Notes: generated from the letters alone by a model not told the origin. DNA of 64,000 nt from CADEED01 sp035502995 (GCA_035502995.1 DATJTW010000107.1:1-64000); one strand, 5' to 3'. Shown: positions 26,801-35,515, counted from the stretch's first letter. Numbers and translations: made by a program.

Positions 26801-29721
26801 GCGCCGTGCGACTGGAAGAAGCCGGTGGATTCGTCGAGATGCGCGGCGACACTCTGCATGGCGCCCATGCAGTCGGCGAGCAGATCGAGATCGCGCGCTT
26901 CGAGGCCGATGCCGCTGTCGAACGCCTTTCGCACCCAGTGCTCGAGCGGCGCCGTGAGCCGGATGCCGTGGCGCGCTTCGGCCATGCGCGAGCTGCCCGA
27001 CAACGTATGGCACGCGCGATACGCCTCTTCGCTGACGACGTGCGGCGACGGCCGCGAACGTTCGGCGTTCACGTAACGCAGCACGGCCGCGATGTTGACC
27101 TGCGTCTCGCGGCTGTAGATGTCGCGCAGCTGCAGGTCCGTGCTCGGTTCTTCCTCGGGCGCGGACAGGACGATTTCCTCGCCGCCGCCCTCGTCCTGGT
27201 TCAGCGACCAGTCCTCCACGACTTCTATCCCGGCACCGGCATCCGCCACGGCCGCCTCGGCGGCGACGGCCTGGGGTGTGTATGACGGCGAGGCCACCGG
27301 GGCCGGCGCGGGCGCACGGACCGGCGCAACCATGGCAGGCGCCGGCTGCGCCACCGGCGCCGGCGGATGCAGCGTGGGCACGCGACCGGTCGCGGCGACG
27401 ACGTCGTCGCGGCGCGTATCCATCGTGCGTTCGAGATCGACCACCGCGGGCGCGGCGCCGGGACCGCGATTCGCCGCCAGCGCATGCGCGCGATCGACGA
27501 TGTCCTGCGCGCGCGACGGCGCGGCCTGGCCGGCCTCGAGCGCGTTGATCAGCTCGCCGCACACGGCCACCGCATCGCGGATCGTGCCGACGATGGCCGG
27601 CGAACGCTGCAGCGTGTTCTCGATGATCTTGTTCAGCAGGTTCTCGATGGCCCACGCGAACTCGCTGATGTCCGTGGCGCCGACCATGCGGCCGGAACCC
27701 TTCAACGTGTGGAACGCGCGGCGCACGCCGATCAGCGCCTCGGCCTCGAGCGGGTTCTGCTCCCAGGCGGGGAACAGCTTCGTGATGCGCGCGACTTCCT
27801 CGCGCGCCTCTTCTATATAGAGAGCGAGCAGCTCGGGGTCGACCTGCGCGGGCTTCGCGCCGATCGGCGGCTGCGCGGATTTGTGCAGCGTCGGCGCGCC
27901 TTCCATGCCTGCCGGCACCACGCCGGCCTGCAGCGCGTGTGCGCGCGCCGTGGCGCCCGCGTCGGCCAGCAGCACCGTGGCGGCGTACGCCTCGGGGCCC
28001 AGCGGCGGCACCGTCGGCACCACGCGCTTCGGCATCTGCGACAGCGCCTGCAGACAGGTCTGCGCGTTGTCGAGCATGTACCAGGGATCCGTGCGGCCGG
28101 CCTGCAGCGTCTCCATGTAGTACTCGAGGCTCACCACCGCGTCCGCCAGGCGGTCGAGGTAGTTGGGCGGAACCGCCGCGCCACCGGGCTGCAGCAGTTC
28201 CTTCAGGTTCTTCGCGATGCCGTCGACGATCTCGACCGCGCGCGTCTTGCCGAGCATAAGCAGGCCGGCCTTGATGCCGGCGATGAGTCCCGGCCAGGCG
28301 TCGAGCGCGCCGACGTCCAGCGTGCCGGCGACATTCGAGGCGATGGCCTCCTTCACGCGCACCAGGTTCACGCTGCACTCGCGCAGCACGGCGGACTGCA
28401 CCTGCTGGAAATCCGCGTCGACCGGCGTGTCACCCTCGGCCGCTTCCTGCGCCGGCGCCTTCGGGACGATCAACCCGATGAGGTCGCGGTCGAGACGATC
28501 CTCGACGTTGATCAAGGTGGCGGCGATGTGAACCAGCGCGGCGTGATCCGCAGCCGTCTTGCCCGCGGCCATGGCTTCGAGACGGCCCGTCTCGTCGAGC
28601 ACGAGCTGGCGCAGCTCGCCGAGGCCGAGCACGCCGAGCGTGTCGCCGATCTTGCGCAGCATGCCGACCTGCGCTTCGAGCTCGGCGGGCTGACCGCCGC
28701 GACGCACGAAGATGTCGAGGACATCCTTGACCTTGCCCAGGTCCTCGCGGATGGCCGCCGACACGGTGTGCATCAGCTTGACCGACGGCGCCGACAGGTT
28801 TTCGCGTTCCTGTTCGACGGAGTCGTCGACCATCAGCAGTTCGTTGAGGCGGAACGACGCCCGCACCGCCGTCACCTTCGGACCATCACTGGTCGCGCGC
28901 GCGGCGTAATAAAGGAGATTGTTCAGCAGCTCGACGGGCGGATTCTGCGCGTAGCGCGCCTCGCCCTGCGTGTAGAGCTGGAGGATCTCGCGGTCCGCCA
29001 GTCCGAGCAGGCGCTTGATCGACACGCCCGTTTCGAGACCGTCTTCGCGCAACGCCTCGATGATGGCGCCGACGACCCACCACAACTGGAACACGGCCTG
29101 CTTCGTGGCGACCTGTTCGAGCTGGTGCGCGACGGTTTCGAGGATCTCGAGATTCTGCTCGGGACGTTCGCCGCGGATCCAGCCGACGAGGCCGAGCTGG
29201 AAGCGCGTGCGCAGGCGGCGCGCCCACTGCGCGACCGACAGCTGCGGTTCGCCGGCGACCGGCTCGACCGGCGCGGCCTGCTGGTCGGACTTGAGGTTCA
29301 GCAGCAGCAGCGTGCCTTCGGACAGCAGCGGCGAACCGCGCACGGCGCGCAGGTCGTTCAGCAGCGGCAGCAAGACGAGGGCGAGATCGCGGCCACCCGC
29401 GAGCACGCGTTCGACGTAGCTCGGCAGCTGGACCATCGCGCGCATCAGGGCGTCGAGCGTTTCGGCCTGGTTCTTCTGCGCCGCGGGCGTCAGCAGGTAT
29501 TGCGTGACCTGCTCCATCTCCTCGGCGAGCAGCGCGGCGCCGAAGATCTCGAGCAGCCGCAACACGCCGCGCACCTGGTGCAGGTCGCTGACGCAACGCT
29601 GCAGCAGCACGACGTTCTCGGGTTGTTCGACGAAGGTCTCGAGCGCAGTGCGCGCTTCGCCGAGCGTGTTGTTCAGCTCGCGGCCGACGAGATCGAGCGT
29701 CTGTGAAGCGACTTCAGGCAT
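23887..29721 (-). CDS. chpA: hybrid chemotaxis kinase of the twitching-motility system
   Basis: This CheA-like kinase of 1944 residues phosphorylates PilG and PilH. A long N-terminal region (about 1-600, FimL-like) is followed by three histidine phosphotransfer domains, with HTLKGSGRM near residue 672, HTLSGSSRM near 903 and HTLKGGARM near 1091. A Pro/Ala linker (about 1160-1300), dimerisation helices (from about 1344), an HATPase domain (HMLRNAVAHGIE near 1525) and a CheW domain (about 1650-1790) come next. A C-terminal receiver (about 1815-1935; VVDDSITVRRV, DIEMPRMDG) ends it. Pseudomonas ChpA has more phosphotransfer sites. It is preceded by pilJ and followed by chpC. Confidence 0.94.
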   Translation of the reverse strand: MPEVASQTLDLVGRELNNTLGEARTALETFVEQPENVVLLQRCVSDLHQVRGVLRLLEIFGAALLAEEMEQVTQYLLTPAAQKNQAETLDALMRAMVQLPSYVERVLAGGRDLALVLLPLLNDLRAVRGSPLLSEGTLLLLNLKSDQQAAPVEPVAGEPQLSVAQWARRLRTRFQLGLVGWIRGERPEQNLEILETVAHQLEQVATKQAVFQLWWVVGAIIEALREDGLETGVSIKRLLGLADREILQLYTQGEARYAQNPPVELLNNLLYYAARATSDGPKVTAVRASFRLNELLMVDDSVEQERENLSAPSVKLMHTVSAAIREDLGKVKDVLDIFVRRGGQPAELEAQVGMLRKIGDTLGVLGLGELRQLVLDETGRLEAMAAGKTAADHAALVHIAATLINVEDRLDRDLIGLIVPKAPAQEAAEGDTPVDADFQQVQSAVLRECSVNLVRVKEAIASNVAGTLDVGALDAWPGLIAGIKAGLLMLGKTRAVEIVDGIAKNLKELLQPGGAAVPPNYLDRLADAVVSLEYYMETLQAGRTDPWYMLDNAQTCLQALSQMPKRVVPTVPPLGPEAYAATVLLADAGATARAHALQAGVVPAGMEGAPTLHKSAQPPIGAKPAQVDPELLALYIEEAREEVARITKLFPAWEQNPLEAEALIGVRRAFHTLKGSGRMVGATDISEFAWAIENLLNKIIENTLQRSPAIVGTIRDAVAVCGELINALEAGQAAPSRAQDIVDRAHALAANRGPGAAPAVVDLERTMDTRRDDVVAATGRVPTLHPPAPVAQPAPAMVAPVRAPAPAPVASPSYTPQAVAAEAAVADAGAGIEVVEDWSLNQDEGGGEEIVLSAPEEEPSTDLQLRDIYSRETQVNIAAVLRYVNAERSRPSPHVVSEEAYRACHTLSGSSRMAEARHGIRLTAPLEHWVRKAFDSGIGLEARDLDLLADCMGAMQSVAAHLDESTGFFQSHGALLARIETATEECEQRIIAAARAAELANAPAPAPAPVAPVVAAPPASFPAAPVVTPAAAAAPAADVVEDVLTDFDQEIAGIFTDEAVELIDASQNALAQWNENRSSVDGLDALKRPLHTLKGGARMAGLIPMGDLSHELETLFMQIDSGVVAPDDRAFGLAQSALDELARMRESVSAGKGVPTARGLIAKIHALGTPGSAVSTAAAAAPAPAPAPVSPPVVAAPAPVPAPVPPPVITPAPAPISFISPPAFEPEPEFTLDPESLVDPEPPAAPPPKAAPPVLTAVPTPPKSEPPVLAPVWAPEDQPAPGRSASPEKEPTSIVMRAPAKEPISAGFRREDGDAPLVPPGAVPPGREPTAPSDRPELARVDAELLDTLLNNAGEASIARARLEQQIGSIDFNVGELSRTVTRLKEQLRKLELETEAQILHRYEEEGKERSEFDPLELDRYSSIQQFSRALAETANDVGSIQGLLENLTKDTQNLLTQQARTITELQNGLMRTRMVPFQRHVQRLARIVRQAATDTGKKAELNIEGASGELDRQVLERMMPPFEHMLRNAVAHGIEKPDDRRKAGKNESGTITIALHREGSEVVVEVSDDGAGMNLKAIRDKGISLGMVRADQQLSDEDIIQLILEPGFSTAGAVSTLSGRGVGMDVVANEIKKLGGALHMETKPGQGSRFTIRLPLTLAISHALVLRANDEFYALPLPTVEGVVRLSRSEVEAHLGAEAPPFDYGGQKYKFQHLAFYVGREPGPLPDGDVTVPVILVRAGEHSTGLVTDELVGSREIVVKSVGPQIAAIRGISGATILGDGRIVIILDIGALVRTDFRARTEPVMPREKTDTRSVALVVDDSITVRRVTQRLLERNGMRVLTARDGVDAMEMLQEHTPDIILLDIEMPRMDGYEVATQVRADARLSGIPIIMITSRVGEKHRARAIEIGVDDYLGKPYQEAQLLEAIEPLIARRREAHLREAN

Positions 29722-29751
29722 CTATGAAAACTCTGGGCGTGAGCGTCCGTG

Positions 29752-31140
29752 TCACGAAGCCAGCGACACCGTGCGCGTCCGCGTCGAGGAATTCGCGGCG
29801 GGCGTGGGTGGCGGGCTGATACCGGTGGCGGCCGCCGCGGCGGCGATCGCCGCGCCCGCGGCCGCGACCTGGCGCGGCACCGGGGCGCCGGGCAGTCGGA
29901 AGCCGGACGCGGACTGGCGCATCGCGGCGGACAACTGCGCGAGCTTCGCGATGCTCTGCGACGTGGCCGTGGTCGATTCCGCGGTCTGCGTCGAGATCTC
30001 CTTGAGCACCTGCATGTTCCGCGCGATCTTCTGCGCCTCGGTCACCTGCTGGCGCGAGCTCGAGAAGATGTTCTGCACGAGGCTCGCGATCTGGTTCGAG
30101 ACCTGCTCGATCTCTTCCAGCGCGGCGCCCGCGTTCTCGGCGAGCAGCGCGCCGCCCACCACGTCGGTTGTCGAGCGTTCCATCGAGACCACGGCTTCGT
30201 TCGTATCGGCCTGGATGGCGCGGACCAGCGTTTCGATCTGGCGCGTCGCGGCGGCGGCGCGCTCGGCGAGGCGCTGCACCTCGTCGGCGACCACGGCGAA
30301 GCCGCGGCCCGCGTCGCCGGCCATCGAGGCCTGGATCGACGCGTTCAGCGCGAGGATGTTCGTCTGCTCGGCGATGTCGTTGATGAGCTCGACGATGTTG
30401 CCGATTTCCTGCGAGGACTCGCCCAGGCGCTTGATGCGCTTGCTCGTCTCCTGGATGGTCTCGCGGATCGTGTTCATGCCGTCGATCGTGCGGCGCACGG
30501 CGTCACCGCCCTTGTGCGCGACGTCGACCGAGTGGCGCGCGACGTCCGACGCGCGCTCGGCGTTGCCCGAGATCGCCTCGGTGGAGCCGGCCATGGTCGC
30601 CGCGGAATCCGTGGCGCCGGTGATCTGCTTCGACTGCGCGCTCGACGCCTTCGCGAGGTGCGCCGACAGCGCCTGCGTCTGGCGGGTGGCGCCGTCGAGC
30701 TGGATCGCCGACTGGTTGATCGTGCTGACGAGATCGCGCAACACGCCGATGGCGTAGTTGATGGAGTCCGCGATCGTGCCCGTGATGTCTTCCGTCACGG
30801 TGGCCTGCACGGTGAGATCGCCATCCGCGAGCGGCGCGAGTTCGTCGAGCAGGCGCAGGATGGCCTGCTGGTTGCGTTCGGTTTCCTTGCGCTGCGCGAG
30901 CGACAGCGCCTCGCGATGCTGCATGTCGTTGTCGACGGTGCGCACGCGCTGGAACAGCAGGAACATCGGCACGGCGCCGGCGAGCGCGAGGCCCGCGGCG
31001 ACGAGGAACAGCAGCTCGAGATGCAGGAAGAACCCGGCCACCGACACCAGCGCGGCGAGCACGACCAGCACGATCGTCGCCGTGGCGAGGCCGTTCATGC
31101 TCTTCAAGGATCGGGACCCTGTCGTCACTTCGGTGTTCAT
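29752..31140 (-). CDS. pilJ: methyl-accepting chemoreceptor of the Pil-Chp system, short form
   Basis: This is a chemoreceptor for pilus-based motility, with 462 residues from the ATG at 31140. Two transmembrane helices (about 16-38 and 41-63) stand almost back to back. A HAMP-like region and a full signalling domain follow, with the hairpin tip near EQTNILALNASIQASMAGDAGRGFAVVADEV. PilJ of Pseudomonas is about 680 residues with a large periplasmic domain, and that domain is absent here. The start codon overlaps the pilI stop (ATGA). No receptor-modification enzymes are encoded in the operon. Confidence 0.92.
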   Translation of the reverse strand: MNTEVTTGSRSLKSMNGLATATIVLVVLAALVSVAGFFLHLELLFLVAAGLALAGAVPMFLLFQRVRTVDNDMQHREALSLAQRKETERNQQAILRLLDELAPLADGDLTVQATVTEDITGTIADSINYAIGVLRDLVSTINQSAIQLDGATRQTQALSAHLAKASSAQSKQITGATDSAATMAGSTEAISGNAERASDVARHSVDVAHKGGDAVRRTIDGMNTIRETIQETSKRIKRLGESSQEIGNIVELINDIAEQTNILALNASIQASMAGDAGRGFAVVADEVQRLAERAAAATRQIETLVRAIQADTNEAVVSMERSTTDVVGGALLAENAGAALEEIEQVSNQIASLVQNIFSSSRQQVTEAQKIARNMQVLKEISTQTAESTTATSQSIAKLAQLSAAMRQSASGFRLPGAPVPRQVAAAGAAIAAAAAATGISPPPTPAANSSTRTRTVSLAS

Positions 31141-31700
31141 GCCGCGGCCTCCTGGAAGGACGGGCTCTCCACCAGCTGTCGCAGGCTCAATACCGGCCAT
31201 TGTTCGGGACCGCGTCGGAACGCCCCCGCGAGATATCGTTCGCAACGCACCACCGTCGGCGGCGCGTCACCGGAAAATTCGGATTCGGAGAAGCGGCGGA
31301 AGCCGAGCACTTCGTCGACGACGAGGCCGGCGGGCACTTCCCGGTGGTTGACGACAATCACGCGCACGTTGCGCGAGTTCGGCGTGACGCCCGAGCCCAG
31401 GTACTGGCGCAGATCGAGGATCGGCAGCAGCTGGCCGCGCACGTTCGCGATGCCCTTCACCCAGGGCTTCGCGCCCGGCACACGCGTCATGCCCGTCGGC
31501 ACGGCGAGCACCTCGCGGGTTTCTTCACGCGCGGCGAGATACAACTCGCCCGCCATGCGGAACGCGACGCCTACCCACTCGCGCGCGCCCGGATTCTCGG
31601 ACGCGGCCGCGGCGGTGACCGCGCGGCCCCGGCGCTCGAGTTCGGCGAGCAGCTCGAACGGTCGATCGCGCAGGCTCTTGAGGGAGGAAGTCTCGTTCAT
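31137..31700 (-). CDS. pilI: CheW-like adaptor
   Basis: The 187-residue protein has an N-terminal extension and a CheW domain (about 45-175; GVAFRMAGELYLAAREETREVL, GIANVRGQLLPILDLRQYLG). PilI couples the PilJ receptor to the ChpA kinase. It sits between pilH (9 bp upstream on the minus strand) and pilJ (4-nt overlap). The order pilG-pilH-pilI-pilJ is as in Pseudomonas. Confidence 0.92.
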   Translation of the reverse strand: MNETSSLKSLRDRPFELLAELERRGRAVTAAAASENPGAREWVGVAFRMAGELYLAAREETREVLAVPTGMTRVPGAKPWVKGIANVRGQLLPILDLRQYLGSGVTPNSRNVRVIVVNHREVPAGLVVDEVLGFRRFSESEFSGDAPPTVVRCERYLAGAFRRGPEQWPVLSLRQLVESPSFQEAAA

Positions 31701-31709
31701 CGGGAGGGG

Positions 31710-32075
31710 TCAGGCGGCGAGCGTCGCCTGCGCCTTCGCCACGAGCTGGTCGGGCGACACGGGCTTGACCATGTAGTCGACCGCGCCCTGGCGCAGTCCC
31801 CAGATCTTGTCCGTCTCCTGGCCCTTCGACGTGACCATGATGATGGGGATGGTCTTCGTCTTCGGATCGTTGGCGAGCGTGCGCGTCGCCTGGTAGCCGT
31901 TGATGCCGGGCATCACGACGTCCATGAAGATGAGATCGGGCGTCATCTCGCGCGCCATGCGCACGCCTTCCGCGCCGTCCTGGGCGGTGGCCGTCTGGTA
32001 GCCAGACTTCTCCAGCGCCTTCTTCATGACGTGCACTTCGGTCGGGGAGTCATCCACGATCAGGATCAGGGCCAT
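31710..32075 (-). CDS. pilH: response regulator PilH
   Basis: The 121-residue stand-alone CheY-like receiver has the acidic pair in ILIVDDSPTE, the phospho-acceptor Asp in LIFMDVVMPG and the conserved Lys in MVKPVSPDQL. In Pseudomonas, PilH modulates the retraction branch of the pathway. The ATG at 32075 is preferred because it aligns with known PilH; a GTG six bases upstream is possible. An AGGTGA ribosome site overlaps the pilG stop codon. Confidence 0.93.
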   Translation of the reverse strand: MALILIVDDSPTEVHVMKKALEKSGYQTATAQDGAEGVRMAREMTPDLIFMDVVMPGINGYQATRTLANDPKTKTIPIIMVTSKGQETDKIWGLRQGAVDYMVKPVSPDQLVAKAQATLAA

Positions 32076-32077
32076 AC

Positions 32078-32473
32078 TCACCTCGCACCCACGTGCGTCT
32101 CGATGGCGGACAGCAGTTCGTCCTTCGTGAAGGGCTTCGTGAGGTAGTACTCCGATCCCACGATGCGCCCGCGGGCGCGATCGAACAGTCCGTCCTTCGA
32201 CGACAGCATGATCACGGGAATCGACTTGAACACCTTGTTGTGTTTGATCAGCGAGCAGGTCTGATACCCGTCGAGTCGCGGCATCATGATGTCGACGAAC
32301 ACGATGTCGGGGGTGTAATCGGCGACCTTCGCGAGCGCATCGAAACCATCCACCGCCGTATAGACTTCACAGCCTTCCTTGGCGAGCAGCGTTTCAGCGG
32401 TCTTGCGAATGGTCTTGCTGTCGTCGATGACGAGGACCTTCAGACCCTTGAGGTGGGAGCTGGTGTCGTTCAC
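32078..32473 (-). CDS. pilG: response regulator PilG
   Basis: The 131-residue receiver is closely similar to Pseudomonas PilG (VLVIDDSKTIRKTAETLL, DIVFVDIMMPRLDGYQTC, MLSSKDGLFDRARGRIVGS). It is the output regulator that promotes pilus extension and cAMP signalling. A GTG at 32473 is chosen because an AGGAGAGG ribosome site lies seven bases before it. It is the first gene of the operon and diverges from gshB. The 145-bp gap is AT-richer than its surroundings and should hold both promoters. Confidence 0.93.
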   Translation of the reverse strand: MNDTSSHLKGLKVLVIDDSKTIRKTAETLLAKEGCEVYTAVDGFDALAKVADYTPDIVFVDIMMPRLDGYQTCSLIKHNKVFKSIPVIMLSSKDGLFDRARGRIVGSEYYLTKPFTKDELLSAIETHVGAR

Positions 32474-32618
32474 ACGCAAACCTCTCCTGGACAAACAAAA
32501 AGAGACGCGCCGGACCCTATTAATAAGAAGGCCCGGCTCAACAAGCAGGGGCGTTTTAACATATAGGAATACCCCCGGCTATGCCGGTTCCGTCACGTTT
32601 TTGAGCTTGGAGTCGTCG

Positions 32619-33590
32619 ATGCCGAAAACCACTAGTCTCGCGGTCGTGATGGATCCGATCGCGAAGATCAAATTTGCGAAGGACTCCACACTTGCGATGT
32701 TGCTTGCGGCCGCTGCGCGTGGCTGGGAGCTCACGTATTTCGAGCAGTCGGACCTCTTCCTGCGCGACGGCGTCGCGTACGGACGCGGACGCGCGCTGAA
32801 GGTGTTCGCGAATCCCGAGAAGTGGTTCGAGCTCGGCGCGCCGACGCTGATGAAGCTCGGCGACTTCGACTGCGTGTTCATGCGCAAGGATCCGCCGTTC
32901 GACGCCGAATACATCTACACCACCTACATCCTCGAGCGCGCCGAGATCCAGGGCGCCTACGTCGCGAACCGCCCGCAGGGTCTGCGCGACATGAACGAGA
33001 AGGTGTTCACCGCGTGGTTCCCGCAGTGCTGCGCGCCGACGTTGATCTCGCGTTCGGCGTCGGACATCACCGCGTTCGCAACCGAGCACGGCAAGATCGT
33101 CGTGAAGCCGCTCGACGGCATGGGCGGCAAATCGATCTTCGTCACCGAGGCGGGCGACAAGAACCTGCCCGTCATCATCGAGACGCTGACGGACTACGGC
33201 CAGCGTTTCGCGATCGCGCAACGCTATCTGCCGGAGATCGCCGCCACCGGCGATTCGCGCGTGTTGCTGATCGACGGTCAGCCGGTCCCCTACGCCCTCG
33301 CCCGCATCCCGTTGCCCACCGACAACCGCGGCAATCTCGCCGCCGGCGCCACCGGCAAGGGGCGCGAGCTCACCGAGCGCGATCGCTGGCTCGCCGCCGA
33401 GATCGGTCCGGCGCTCGCGGAGAAGGGCATGGTGTTCGTCGGCATCGACGTGATCGGCGGCTTCGTGACCGAGATCAATGTCACGAGTCCGACGGGAATC
33501 CGTGAACTCGACAAGCAATTCGGGCTCAATATCGGAGATATGGTAATTGCCGCTCTCGAGCGCCGGATCGGCGCCCGCAAAGACAGGTAG
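32619..33590 (+). CDS. gshB: glutathione synthetase
   Basis: This ATP-grasp ligase joins gamma-glutamylcysteine and glycine. It has 323 residues from the ATG at 32619, which is preceded by a GGAG ribosome site. Visible signatures are VVMDPI at the start, FMRKDPPFDAEYIYTTYIL, KPLDGMGGKSIF (ATP-binding) and EINVTSPTGIREL near the end. As in Pseudomonas, it diverges from pilG and precedes a tonB gene (stop and start adjacent). Confidence 0.97.
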   Translation: MPKTTSLAVVMDPIAKIKFAKDSTLAMLLAAAARGWELTYFEQSDLFLRDGVAYGRGRALKVFANPEKWFELGAPTLMKLGDFDCVFMRKDPPFDAEYIYTTYILERAEIQGAYVANRPQGLRDMNEKVFTAWFPQCCAPTLISRSASDITAFATEHGKIVVKPLDGMGGKSIFVTEAGDKNLPVIIETLTDYGQRFAIAQRYLPEIAATGDSRVLLIDGQPVPYALARIPLPTDNRGNLAAGATGKGRELTERDRWLAAEIGPALAEKGMVFVGIDVIGGFVTEINVTSPTGIRELDKQFGLNIGDMVIAALERRIGARKDR

Positions 33591-34505
33591 ATGAGCGCCC
33601 GCGCACTCCAGCTGCGCGAAGGGGTGGCGCCGACGCGCGACCGCCTGACCACCACCCTGTTCATGGCGGCGCTGGTCCACGGCATCATCATCGTCGGCGT
33701 CACGTTCGGCAGTTCCGGCCGCAGCCAGCAGGGCGCGCCCGGCCTCGAGGTGCTGATCGTGTCGGACGACGTGCCCGAGGCGCGGCGCAACGATCACGCC
33801 ACCTACCTCGCGCAACGCACGCAGCTCGGCTCCGGCAACACGCGCGATCTCGAAGAGGCGCGCACGCCGCGCGCCGCCGCGGAGCACCTGGCGAACAACG
33901 GCCGCGTCGACGGCACCGCCGAGGTCGACGACGCCGGCGCGCTGCTCGCGACCGCCGACGGCCGCGTACTAACTACCTCGACGCCCATGCCCGAGATCAT
34001 GTATTTCGCGCCGCCGGCCAGTCTCACCGAACGCACCGAGATACCCGTGCTCGCCGAGGGCAACAGCGAACGCGACCGCGTCGGCGCCGACGATGCCGAG
34101 GATCAGAAGGTCCGCGGCCCGAAGCGCGACGAGTTGTGGGTGACGCCTGACACGCGCGAGGCGCTGGTGGCGCCGTATCTCGTCGGCTGGCGTACGAAGA
34201 TCGAACGCCTGGGCACCATGAACTTCCCCCAGGCCGCGTGGCGCGCACCGGGAACGCGCAACCCCGACGTCGAAGTCGTCATCCTCGCCGATGGCACGCT
34301 CGAGTCGGCGACCATCCGCCACTCGAGCGGCTCGGCCAAGCTCGACCAGGCCGTCGTCGACATATTGAAGCTCGCGAGCCCGTTCGATCCCTTCCCGAAG
34401 GAACTGTCCAACCACTACCGTCTGTTGCGTTTCACATACGGGTGGGAATTCGATCACGGCAATGTCAGGCGCGGGACGGTGACCGCACCAGCGGATTCAA
34501 AGTAG
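33591..34505 (+). CDS. TonB-family energy transducer (TonB3-like)
   Basis: The 304-residue protein has an N-terminal transmembrane helix (about 21-41), a long charged periplasmic linker and a C-terminal TonB domain (about 215-300; VEVVILADGTLESATIRHSSGSAKLDQAVVDILKLASPF). By position between gshB and yqgE it corresponds to Pseudomonas TonB3, which is needed for twitching. Unusually for TonB, the linker has no Pro-Lys/Pro-Glu repeats. A CTAACTACC 9-mer encodes rare-codon Leu-Thr-Thr at 33969-33977. Confidence 0.87.
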   Translation: MSARALQLREGVAPTRDRLTTTLFMAALVHGIIIVGVTFGSSGRSQQGAPGLEVLIVSDDVPEARRNDHATYLAQRTQLGSGNTRDLEEARTPRAAAEHLANNGRVDGTAEVDDAGALLATADGRVLTTSTPMPEIMYFAPPASLTERTEIPVLAEGNSERDRVGADDAEDQKVRGPKRDELWVTPDTREALVAPYLVGWRTKIERLGTMNFPQAAWRAPGTRNPDVEVVILADGTLESATIRHSSGSAKLDQAVVDILKLASPFDPFPKELSNHYRLLRFTYGWEFDHGNVRRGTVTAPADSK

Positions 34506-34518
34506 TATCCGGCCTCAT

Positions 34519-35082
34519 ATGGCAGGCTTCACGACGCTCTCGAATCACATCCTGATCGCGATGCCCCAGTTGAGCGATCCGAATTTTTCGCAGACGGTCT
34601 CCCTGATCTGCGAACACGGCGAGAAAGGTGCCCTCGGCATCGTCCTGAACCGCCCCCTGTCGATGACCCTGTCCGAAGTGTTCGAGCAGATGCACATCGA
34701 GCCCACCGACCGGCGCGCCGCCGACCTGCCCGTCCTGCGCGGCGGCCCCGTACACCAGGATCGCGGCTTCGTGCTGCACCGGCCGGGCGGCGAATGGGAT
34801 TCGACCCACAAGATCTCCGACCAGATCCAGGTCACCACCTCGCGCGACGTGCTCGCCGCGATGGCCAGCGGCACGGGCCCGGAAAAGGCGTTCATCGCGC
34901 TGGGCTACGCGGGCTGGGAAGCTGGGCAGCTCGAGAAGGAGATGCTCGACAACTCCTGGCTCTCGGTGCCCGCCGACGAGAGCGTGATCTTCGACCTGCC
35001 CTACGAGGAGCGCTGGCTCGCGTCGCTCCGGCTGCTCGGCGTGGAGGCCGGCCAGCTCACTTCTTTCTCCGGTCATGCCTGA
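34519..35082 (+). CDS. yqgE: YqgE/AlgH family protein
   Basis: The 187-residue UPF0301 protein has the family start (LSNHILIAMPQLSDPNFSQTVSLICEH) and the RGGPVHQDRGFVLH and FIALGYAGWEAGQLE motifs. The biochemical function is not established; AlgH in Pseudomonas affects alginate regulation. It overlaps ruvX by 8 nt, the usual yqgE-ruvX pair. Confidence 0.95.
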   Translation: MAGFTTLSNHILIAMPQLSDPNFSQTVSLICEHGEKGALGIVLNRPLSMTLSEVFEQMHIEPTDRRAADLPVLRGGPVHQDRGFVLHRPGGEWDSTHKISDQIQVTTSRDVLAAMASGTGPEKAFIALGYAGWEAGQLEKEMLDNSWLSVPADESVIFDLPYEERWLASLRLLGVEAGQLTSFSGHA

Positions 35083-35515
35083 CGGCAGACCCGAGGTCAT
35101 CCTCTCCGTCGACTTCGGGTTCAAGCGTATTGGCGTCGCCAGCGGCGACACGCTGACCCGCACCGCCCAGCCCCGTACCGCGCTGGCCAACGGACCGCAC
35201 GGTCCCGACTGGCAGGGGCTCGACCGCATCCTCGCGGACACACGACCGGCGCGAATCGCCGTCGGCGAGCCCTATAATGCCGACGGCTCGGAAAGCCCGC
35301 TGACGGGCGCCGCGCGCCAATTCGCCACCGAGCTCGCCCGTCGCAGCGGGTTACCCGTCGACCTGGTCGATGAACGCTGGTCCTCGCAGGATGCCGAGGA
35401 ACGCCTGCGGCGCGAGCGCGCCAGCGGCGAACGCCGGCGACGCGTGACGAAAGAGGCGATCGACGCGGCCGCGGCCGCGGTGATCCTGGAACGCTGGTTC
35501 GAAACGAAGACATGA
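35075..35515 (+). CDS. ruvX: Holliday-junction resolvase-like protein (YqgF)
   Basis: The 146-residue RNase H-fold protein has a catalytic Asp in LSVDFGFKRIGVA, Glu in IAVGEPYNADGSES, and DERWSSQDAEERL near the end. The family processes pre-16S rRNA 5' ends and may act on Holliday junctions. It overlaps yqgE (8 nt) and pyrB (ATGA), which shows translational coupling through this cluster. Confidence 0.94.
   Translation: MPDGRPEVILSVDFGFKRIGVASGDTLTRTAQPRTALANGPHGPDWQGLDRILADTRPARIAVGEPYNADGSESPLTGAARQFATELARRSGLPVDLVDERWSSQDAEERLRRERASGERRRRVTKEAIDAAAAAVILERWFETKT

Noticed and set aside
23905..27285. Very long open frame (over 1100 codons) on the plus strand antisense to chpA
   Set aside because: It is the mirror of high-GC codon structure. 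The translation is Arg/His-rich and lacks any domain, whereas the minus frame encodes a complete ChpA.
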